From contig CAJWPV010000147.1 of assembly GCA_913045395.1 (NCBI GenBank), positions 1 through 5,009 of the forward strand: a DNA stretch of 5,009 nt, in the 5' to 3' direction. This document shows, in pieces, positions 1 to 5,009 of the stretch. Source of the DNA: an uncultured Verrucomicrobiota bacterium. Its GTDB lineage: Bacteria > Verrucomicrobiota > Verrucomicrobiia > Limisphaerales > UBA1096. How positions within the stretch are numbered: position 1 is the first letter of the stretch; each line of letters begins with the position of its first letter. The notes under the pieces are model-generated. The model was not told where the DNA came from. It did no database searches and saw only the letters and a list, made by a program, of their open reading frames with translations. The position numbers and the translations under genes are program-made.

Positions 1-2
1 AC

Positions 3-1820
3 AGAATGTTCGCCAATTATTTCAAGATCGAAACCAAGCGTTTGGCCGACGATTGCCTCACCGAAATTCAGACGCTCGAAGACTGGAACGTCAAAAAGCA
101 AGTTTACCGCAAGCAACTGCACGAGATGCTCGGCCTCGATCCCATGCCGGAGCGGACGCCGTTAAAGGCTACCGTTACCGGCATGGTAAAACATGACGAG
201 TTTGAGGTTCGAAAACTCCACTTTCAGTCGAGCCCCGGCCTGTACGTCACCGGCAACCTGTATGTGCCGAAGAATCTCAACAAACCAGCTCCGACGATCC
301 TTTATGTTTGCGGCCACGGCCGAGTGAGGATTGATGGCATCGATTACGGCAACAAAACCCACTACCAGCATCACGGAGCATGGTTTGCCCGGAACGGCTA
401 CGTTTGCCTTGCCATCGATACGATCCAACTTGGCGAACTTTCCGGCATCCACCACGGCACCTATCGTCATGGCATGTGGTGGTGGAACTCGCGCGGCTAC
501 ACGCCGGCCGGGGTCGAAGCGTGGAACTGCATCCGCGCGCTCGACTATCTCGAGTCGCTCGACTTCGTGGACAAGGACCGCCTCGGCGTCACCGGCCGCA
601 GTGGCGGCGGCGCGTACAGTTGGTGGATCGCCACGCTCGACGAACGCATCAAGGTCGCCGCGCCTGTCGCCGGCATTACCGATCTTAAAAATCACGTTGT
701 CGATGGCGTGGTCGAGGGACATTGCGACTGCATGTATCACATCAACACCTACGGCTGGGACTTTGCGCAAATCGCTGCCCTCGTCGCGCCGCGCCCGTTG
801 CTTATCCTCAACACGGACGATGACGGCATCTTCCCGCTCGATGGTGTCAACCGCCTGTTCACTAAGGTTCGCCGCATTTATGAACTGCACGGCAAAAAGA
901 GCAACCTTGGCCTCGTTATCACCCCCGGCGGCCATGGTGACTCGCAGGAGTTGCGTGTGCCGGCGTTCAACTGGTTCAACAAGCATCTTAAGGGGCAATC
1001 CGTCCTCATCGACAAACCGGCCATCAAATTGTTTGAGCCCCAACAACTCAAGGTATTCAACAATGCACCGAAGAACGAGCGTACCACCAAAATCCACGAA
1101 AGTTTTCCTCTCATCGCCACTGACGAGCCTGAGGTCAATGGCCCGGAAATAATATCACGCTTGCGCCGGAAAACCTTTGCCGGATGGCCCGAGGAAGAAG
1201 GTGAGTTAAGCATCCAAAAAGCCTCGGATACCGAGCGCGACGGCGTACGACTGGCCGCCTACGACTTCGACAGTCAAACGGGAATTAGGCTGCGAATGCA
1301 CGTTGTCCACGAGGTTGGCCTTGCCAAGGGCGCGACCGTGCATATGCAAGTACTCAACACAAACCAGGTAGAAGACATCGCCGAGCAGCTCGAATTTGGT
1401 GCCGGTCATCCGGGAGTCTACATCACCCTCGCACCGCGTGGCATCGGCCTGACCAAGTTGACACAAAACGAAAAGCATATCACGCAGACACGCCGTCGGT
1501 TCATGCTCCTTGGGCAGACGCTCGCCGGCCAGCAGGTATGGGATGTGCGGCGCTGCATCCGAGCTCTCCGCACGCTCGAACGTTGCGCCAGCGCGCCACT
1601 GGAATTGTGGGGGACCGGCGACTCGGCGAGCCTTATCACCCTCGCGACACTCTTCGAGAGGGACATAAGCAAGATCCACCTCGGCGATTATCCGTCGACA
1701 GACAAGGAACAGCCCGACTATTTGAATATATCGCGCTTCACCACACCCCTTCAATTGATCAATTTGGCCAAGCGCAAAACCGAGGTGGTAATCCTTGGGA
1801 AAGAGAAAAATAATCCATGA
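3..1820 (+). CDS. Two-domain alpha/beta hydrolase (acetyl-xylan-esterase / prolyl-oligopeptidase-like), 5' partial
   Basis: Probable serine esterase acting on acylated carbohydrate; substrate unknown. Residues are numbered from the ATG at 6. Residues ~80-340 form the catalytic alpha/beta hydrolase domain: a strand-turn around ILYVCGHG (~98-105), a nucleophile elbow G197-R-S199-G-G with Ser199 as nucleophile, an acid in the NTDDDG stretch (D271 to D273), and His310 in GGHGD. WWWNSRGY (158-165) and EGHCDCM (237-243) resemble motifs I recall from planctomycete/verrucomicrobial homologues. Residues ~400-604 form a second, hydrolase-like domain without a GxSxG motif, probably non-catalytic. The frame is open to the window edge and no signal peptide is visible. 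Relatives usually carry an N-terminal leader, so the true start is probably upstream and the ATG at 6 may be internal. The stop overlaps the next gene's ATG (ATGA), suggesting translational coupling. The fold is secure; the exact substrate is not. Confidence 0.88.
   Translation, partial: RMFANYFKIETKRLADDCLTEIQTLEDWNVKKQVYRKQLHEMLGLDPMPERTPLKATVTGMVKHDEFEVRKLHFQSSPGLYVTGNLYVPKNLNKPAPTILYVCGHGRVRIDGIDYGNKTHYQHHGAWFARNGYVCLAIDTIQLGELSGIHHGTYRHGMWWWNSRGYTPAGVEAWNCIRALDYLESLDFVDKDRLGVTGRSGGGAYSWWIATLDERIKVAAPVAGITDLKNHVVDGVVEGHCDCMYHINTYGWDFAQIAALVAPRPLLILNTDDDGIFPLDGVNRLFTKVRRIYELHGKKSNLGLVITPGGHGDSQELRVPAFNWFNKHLKGQSVLIDKPAIKLFEPQQLKVFNNAPKNERTTKIHESFPLIATDEPEVNGPEIISRLRRKTFAGWPEEEGELSIQKASDTERDGVRLAAYDFDSQTGIRLRMHVVHEVGLAKGATVHMQVLNTNQVEDIAEQLEFGAGHPGVYITLAPRGIGLTKLTQNEKHITQTRRRFMLLGQTLAGQQVWDVRRCIRALRTLERCASAPLELWGTGDSASLITLATLFERDISKIHLGDYPSTDKEQPDYLNISRFTTPLQLINLAKRKTEVVILGKEKNNP
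1797..1805 (+). promoter_or_regulatory. Weak purine-rich ribosome binding site for the secreted hydrolase gene
   Basis: The stretch gggaaagag lies 11 bases before the ATG at 1817, inside the last codons of the upstream gene. It is only a partial Shine-Dalgarno match. With the ATGA stop/start overlap, re-initiation by ribosomes finishing the upstream gene may matter as much. The two downstream genes show no comparable motif before their starts. Confidence 0.3.
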
Positions 1821-2623
1821 GGAAAAAGCTCCTTCTATTTCTAGTCGCCTTGGCACTTGGCCGAGCGCTTGGTCAAGCAGCCGACTTCCCAGGCAAAAAG
1901 TCCACGTGGCACAATTACGCCCGTTACGACTTCAAAATCGGCGATGCTGACTGCCGCGTCGTTAAGCCCCGCAAAACAGCCAAAGGGAAACCCTGGATTT
2001 GGCGTGCACGATTTTGGGGCCATGAACCTCAAACCGATCTGGCGCTGCTGGCCAAAGGTTGGCATGTTGTCTACTGCGAAGTCGGTGGCTTGTTCGGCAG
2101 CTCCAAGGCCATGAAACGCTGGGATCGCTTTTACGAATTCTTGACCACTCAACATGAATTCTCAAAGAAAGCGGCTCTCGAGGGAATGAGCCGCGGTGGC
2201 CTGATCATTTATAACTGGGCAGCGAACAACCCAGGTAAAGTTACCGCCATTTACGGCGATGCGCCAGTTTGCGACTTCAAAAGCTGGCCCGGAGGCAAAG
2301 GGAACGGAAAAGGCAGCCAGGGCAGCTGGAAACAATGCCTTACCTCATACGGCTTCACTGAGCCTGAAGCGCTGGCGTTCAAAGGCAACCCCATCGACCG
2401 ACTCTCCCCCCTGGCCAAGTCCGGGGTCCCGATTCTTCACGTCGTTGGCGACGCTGACAAAGTAGTGCCAATCGCTGAAAACAGCGACATCATCGAAAAA
2501 CGTTATAAGAAACTCGGAGGTAAGATACACGTAATCCACAAACCGGGGGTTGGTCACCACCCTCACAGCCTGCAAGATCCAAAATCCATCGTGGAGTTCT
2601 TCCTCAACAACGCCGCAAAGTAA
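1817..2623 (+). CDS. Secreted alpha/beta hydrolase (putative esterase), 268 aa
   Basis: Exported serine hydrolase, probably an esterase; substrate unknown. Residues 1-~22 are a clear signal peptide: basic MRKK, a hydrophobic run, then an Ala-rich cleavage region near GQAA. The mature part is one alpha/beta hydrolase domain. FWGHEP (~66-71) may form the oxyanion loop. The nucleophile elbow is G123-M-S125-R-G127-G with Ser125, the acid is probably D214 in GDADKVVP, and the histidine is H247 or H248 in GHHPHSL. A Gly/Lys-rich loop at ~157-170 sits where lid insertions usually occur. The length suits a single-domain enzyme, and nothing is truncated. The start is well supported: it opens directly into the signal peptide and overlaps the upstream stop by 4 bases. 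Only 4 bases separate its stop from the next ATG. I recall similar proteins in Planctomycetes and Verrucomicrobia beside sulfatases and glycosidases, which suggests a role in deacylating a glycan, but this is inference. Confidence 0.87.
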   Translation: MRKKLLLFLVALALGRALGQAADFPGKKSTWHNYARYDFKIGDADCRVVKPRKTAKGKPWIWRARFWGHEPQTDLALLAKGWHVVYCEVGGLFGSSKAMKRWDRFYEFLTTQHEFSKKAALEGMSRGGLIIYNWAANNPGKVTAIYGDAPVCDFKSWPGGKGNGKGSQGSWKQCLTSYGFTEPEALAFKGNPIDRLSPLAKSGVPILHVVGDADKVVPIAENSDIIEKRYKKLGGKIHVIHKPGVGHHPHSLQDPKSIVEFFLNNAAK

Positions 2624-2627
2624 GAAC

Positions 2628-3788
2628 ATGCCAAATCACTACGACGTCATCGTTGTCGGCGTAGGCTCAATGGGAGCAGCGGCCTGTTACCACTTGGCCA
2701 AGCGCGGCGCCAAGGTGCTCGGCATCGACAGCCAGCAGGTGCCCAACACGAACTCGTCTTACAACGGTAATACCCGCGTTATTCGGCTGACCTACCAGGA
2801 ACATCCCGACTACGTGCCGCTCCTGCGCGATGCTTATCAACTTTGGGAGGAGATCGAGCAGGAATCGAGCACCAAACTATTCCACAAAACCGGTGTGCTC
2901 TACGCAGGTTTCCCTGAAGGCGAGGCGATCAGCGGCGTCCGCTTGGCCTCCGAGACGCACAATCTCCCCTGCTCCACACTTACACATAGCGAGTTAGCCA
3001 AGCAGTTTCCGCAGTTCACATTGCCGGAAGGCATGGTTGGGGCGCTCGAACCGGAAGGTGGCTATTTGCTTTCCGAGCTCGCCGTTGAGACTTATGTCCA
3101 GGCCGCGCAACGACTCGGCGCTGCGCTTCTAACCTCTGAACCAGTCATCGATTGGTCGAGCAACGCCCAGGGAATAAACATCCGCACACGCTGCGGCACA
3201 CACGTTGCGGCCAAACTTATCCTCTGCGCCGGTGCTTGGTCTGGAGGAATATTACGACTGCCTGATGTCCCACTCACCGTCACGCGCCAGGTTCTCGGCT
3301 GGGTGCGGCCAAGGCGGCCAGAACTTTTTCAGCGGGGCGACTTTCCAGTTTGGAATATCGACCCACACGGCGACCGCGGCATGAGCGGCATCTACTACGG
3401 CTTCCCGATGAGCAACGATCCCGCCGAAGGCAATGGACTCAAGCTGGCGCGTCACCACCCCAGCACACCGATGCCACCGGATGAAATCACCGAAGAAACC
3501 TTCGCGGCCGATGAGGAGGAAATCCTGTTGCCATTACGCCGCTACATGCCGGACGCGCTTGGCCAGGTGCAAACGATCAAAGTCTGCAAATACACCAACT
3601 CGACGGACGGCCACTTCATCGTCGATCGTCATCCGGAGAGCGATCGAGTTCACTTCGCCTGCGGTTTCAGCGGACATGGCTTCAAGTTCGCCAGTGTGAT
3701 GGGGAAGGTGCTCAGCGAACTGGCGCTAGATGACAAGACACAGCGCCCTATCGGTTTCCTTGGCCTCTCTCGCTTTGCTAACTTATGA
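2628..3788 (+). CDS. FAD-dependent amine oxidase, monomeric sarcosine oxidase / N-methyltryptophan oxidase family, 386 aa
   Basis: Predicted to oxidise the N-methyl or secondary amine carbon of a small amino acid, with O2 as acceptor, releasing H2O2 and (for N-methyl substrates) formaldehyde. The N-terminus is an FAD-binding Rossmann fold, G11-V-G13-S-M-G16, with the strand ending in D34. By eye against Bacillus monomeric sarcosine oxidase, R50 and R53 match R49 and R52, Y257 matches Y254, K272 the O2-activating K265, H276 matches H269, C320 the covalent-FAD Cys315, and K353 (in GFSGHGFK) matches K348. Length is typical (~370-390 aa). The start at 2628 places the Rossmann strand at residue 6; the frame extends to an ATG at 2550, but that adds a low-complexity Ser/Thr stretch overlapping the upstream gene. 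There is no signal peptide, so it is likely cytoplasmic, unlike its neighbours. The loop before R50 reads SSYNGNTR rather than the SSHGDTR seen in sarcosine oxidase. Which amine is used (sarcosine, N-methyltryptophan as in SolA, or another) cannot be told from sequence. Confidence 0.92.
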   Translation: MPNHYDVIVVGVGSMGAAACYHLAKRGAKVLGIDSQQVPNTNSSYNGNTRVIRLTYQEHPDYVPLLRDAYQLWEEIEQESSTKLFHKTGVLYAGFPEGEAISGVRLASETHNLPCSTLTHSELAKQFPQFTLPEGMVGALEPEGGYLLSELAVETYVQAAQRLGAALLTSEPVIDWSSNAQGINIRTRCGTHVAAKLILCAGAWSGGILRLPDVPLTVTRQVLGWVRPRRPELFQRGDFPVWNIDPHGDRGMSGIYYGFPMSNDPAEGNGLKLARHHPSTPMPPDEITEETFAADEEEILLPLRRYMPDALGQVQTIKVCKYTNSTDGHFIVDRHPESDRVHFACGFSGHGFKFASVMGKVLSELALDDKTQRPIGFLGLSRFANL

Positions 3789-3835
3789 CTATGGAGCATT
3801 GCCAATCGCTCGACCAAGCATCAAGATCCGACGCC
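3785..3835 (+). other. Junction between oxidase and sulfatase: spacer or 17-codon N-terminal extension
   Basis: The oxidase stop TGA at 3786-3788 overlaps an ATG at 3785 that is in frame with the sulfatase, and another in-frame ATG lies at 3791. The intervening codons are open and encode mostly polar residues (MTMEHCQSLDQASRSDA) before the signal peptide. Read as non-coding, it is a spacer with no promoter, terminator hairpin or Shine-Dalgarno motif that I can see. The ATGA arrangement repeats the one between the first two genes, so translational coupling is plausible. Confidence 0.5.
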
Positions 3836-5009
3836 ATGAATCGACTACTGCTCAGCCTCCTTTTCACAGCCATTGGCCAGGCGCCCATACTGGCCAAGTC
3901 GTACAACGTTCTGGTTATCCAAACCGACGAGCACCACTTTAAAACGCTAGGCTGTTATGGCGGCAGAGTCGTCGAGACGCCGAACATCGACTGGATCGCC
4001 AAGCACGGGGCAATCGCCACGAGCTTTTACGCCACAACCCCTGTCTGCTCCCCATCGCGAGGCGCGCTGATCAGCGGGCGATATCCACAAAATACGCCGG
4101 TCACGAACAACAATATTTCGCTAGGCGATCATATTGTAACATTCGCCGAGGTGCTGCGCCGGAAGGGCTACAAAACCGGTTACGCCGGCAAGTGGCACCT
4201 CGACGGCTTAGGTAAACCGCAGTGGGCACCCATCCGTAAGTTTGGCTTCGACGATAACCGCTATATGTTCAACCGCGGGCACTGGAAAAAATTCGAGATC
4301 ACCAATGACGGCCCACGCGTCGCGGTCATCAAACGAGGAAAACCGTCTTACGGCGTTGAGAATGCCGATAAAGAGTCGTTTTCCACCGACTGGCTAGCCA
4401 ACCGCACGATCGACTTTATCAACGCCAACAAGACCAAGCCGTTCTGCTACATGGTCAGTTTCCCCGACCCTCACGGGCCGAACACCGTCCGAAAGCCGTA
4501 TGACACGATGTACAAGGACGTCAATGTACCCATCCCGGTTTCTGTCAACAAACCGCGCTCGCAAACCCCGCGCTGGGCCGCCGGTGACCCGAAGATCACC
4601 GCCGATACCGTTCGCCTATTGATGCCGAAGTATTACGGGATGATCAAATGCCTGGACGACAACATCGGCCGCATCCTTGACACGCTTCGTAAAAATGGAC
4701 AGATCGACAACACGATCATCGTCTTCACCTCCGATCATGGCGACCTCTGCGGCGAACACGGCCGACTCAATAAGGGCGTTCCCTACGAAGGCTCGGCGCG
4801 CATCCCGTTTCTGTTCCACTGTCCGGGTAAAATTCCGGCTGGCACCATCGTCAACCAAGCGCTGAGTTGCGTGGACTTCGTGCCCACGCTCTTCGCCCTT
4901 ACCGGCGACAAGTTGCCCATGGGCGTCGAGGGGCGCGATGCATCCGCCCTCTTTCGCGGCACCAAAAACCAATGGAAAGACATTGCATTTATTCGCTCAA
5001 CTTCAACTG
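3836..5009 (+). CDS. Secreted Cys-type S1 family sulfatase (arylsulfatase-like), 3' partial
   Basis: Exported sulfate-ester hydrolase; the frame has no stop before the window edge, leaving 391 visible residues. Family members usually run ~450-550, so the C-terminal subdomain is missing. From the ATG at 3836, MNRLLLSLLF begins a signal peptide with likely cleavage near ILA-KS (~20). The catalytic signature is C71-S-P-S-R75-G, where Cys71 would be converted to formylglycine. The second signature GYKTGYAGKWH ends at H121 and includes K119. Metal-site candidates are D31, E32, D300 and H301 (SDHGD); H213 (PDPHGP) and K313 are other usual active-site positions. Glu at 32 replaces the more common second Asp or Gln. 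An in-frame ATG at 3785, overlapping the upstream stop as ATGA, would add 17 mostly polar residues; I prefer 3836 because it gives a normal signal peptide. Neither start has a clear ribosome site. Activity needs a maturation enzyme not encoded here. The likely target is a sulfated glycan; the subfamily cannot be assigned. Confidence 0.93.
   Translation, partial: MNRLLLSLLFTAIGQAPILAKSYNVLVIQTDEHHFKTLGCYGGRVVETPNIDWIAKHGAIATSFYATTPVCSPSRGALISGRYPQNTPVTNNNISLGDHIVTFAEVLRRKGYKTGYAGKWHLDGLGKPQWAPIRKFGFDDNRYMFNRGHWKKFEITNDGPRVAVIKRGKPSYGVENADKESFSTDWLANRTIDFINANKTKPFCYMVSFPDPHGPNTVRKPYDTMYKDVNVPIPVSVNKPRSQTPRWAAGDPKITADTVRLLMPKYYGMIKCLDDNIGRILDTLRKNGQIDNTIIVFTSDHGDLCGEHGRLNKGVPYEGSARIPFLFHCPGKIPAGTIVNQALSCVDFVPTLFALTGDKLPMGVEGRDASALFRGTKNQWKDIAFIRSTST

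Noticed and set aside
162..1097. Long open frame on the minus strand (311 codons) opposite gene 1
   Set aside because: It lies wholly opposite a convincing hydrolase gene. Its translation shows no recognisable domain and is rich in Val, Ala, Arg and Asp as expected from the reverse complement of GC-rich coding DNA.
331..1152. Plus-strand 273-codon frame inside gene 1
   Set aside because: The translation is low-complexity Ser/Arg/Thr/Ala with no motif, typical of an out-of-frame reading of a GC-rich gene.
1206..1856. Minus-strand 216-codon frame opposite the end of gene 1
   Set aside because: It is fully antisense to gene 1's C-terminal domain and the start of gene 2, with no recognisable motif and no independent gene signals.
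2550..2627. Upstream in-frame start for the oxidase at 2550
   Set aside because: It would add 26 Ser/Thr-rich residues encoded inside the 3' end of gene 2. The family begins only a few residues before the FAD-binding strand, which fits the ATG at 2628.
3789..3835. Possible terminator or attenuator between oxidase and sulfatase
   Set aside because: Only a weak 4-base gagc/gctc pairing is visible, with no U-run, and the segment may be coding.
4616..4972. Minus-strand 118-codon frame near the right end
   Set aside because: It is antisense to the metal-binding and C-terminal part of the sulfatase, whose plus-strand reading has clear motifs throughout.
3836..5009. Choline-sulfate catabolism: sulfatase as choline sulfatase feeding sarcosine to the oxidase
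   Set aside because: It is attractive because choline can be broken down via sarcosine. But bacterial choline sulfatases are cytoplasmic and have a different signature (CxPAR-type), while this protein has a signal peptide and CSPSR. No choline or betaine dehydrogenase is present in the window.

Overview
The window is a single compact block of four genes, all on the plus strand. Coding sequence runs almost edge to edge, with no RNA genes, mobile elements or long intergenic spaces visible. Junctions are very tight: a 4-base ATGA overlap between genes 1 and 2, a 4-base gap between genes 2 and 3, and either an ATGA overlap or a 47-base gap between genes 3 and 4. This looks like the middle of one operon. 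The first gene is open to the left edge and the last runs off the right edge, so promoter and terminator lie outside the window.

Order: (1) a two-domain alpha/beta hydrolase of the acetyl-xylan-esterase/prolyl-oligopeptidase-like type, probably missing its N-terminus (3-1820); (2) a small secreted alpha/beta hydrolase (1817-2623); (3) a flavin-dependent oxidase of the monomeric sarcosine oxidase / N-methyltryptophan oxidase family, with the covalent-FAD cysteine and the main active-site residues in place (2628-3788); (4) a secreted Cys-type S1 sulfatase, truncated at its C-terminus by the window edge (3785 or 3836 to beyond 5009).

The organism is most likely a member of the Planctomycetes-Verrucomicrobia-Lentisphaerae group. 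This rests on the sequence style of both hydrolases, which I recall mainly from those phyla, on the exported sulfatase next to esterases, and on the weak Shine-Dalgarno signals. The phylum is an inference; the DNA is moderately GC-rich and does not settle it.

The two esterase-like enzymes and the sulfatase fit stepwise removal of acyl and sulfate groups from a decorated, probably algal or other marine-type, polysaccharide outside the cytoplasm. The oxidase has no signal peptide and should act in the cytoplasm on an N-methylated or secondary amine. It is the odd member: its substrate and its link to glycan breakdown are not evident. No wholly new system is apparent. The items most worth checking are the oxidase in a sulfatase/esterase operon, its altered flavin-contact loop, the apparently inactive second domain of gene 1, and the ambiguous sulfatase start.
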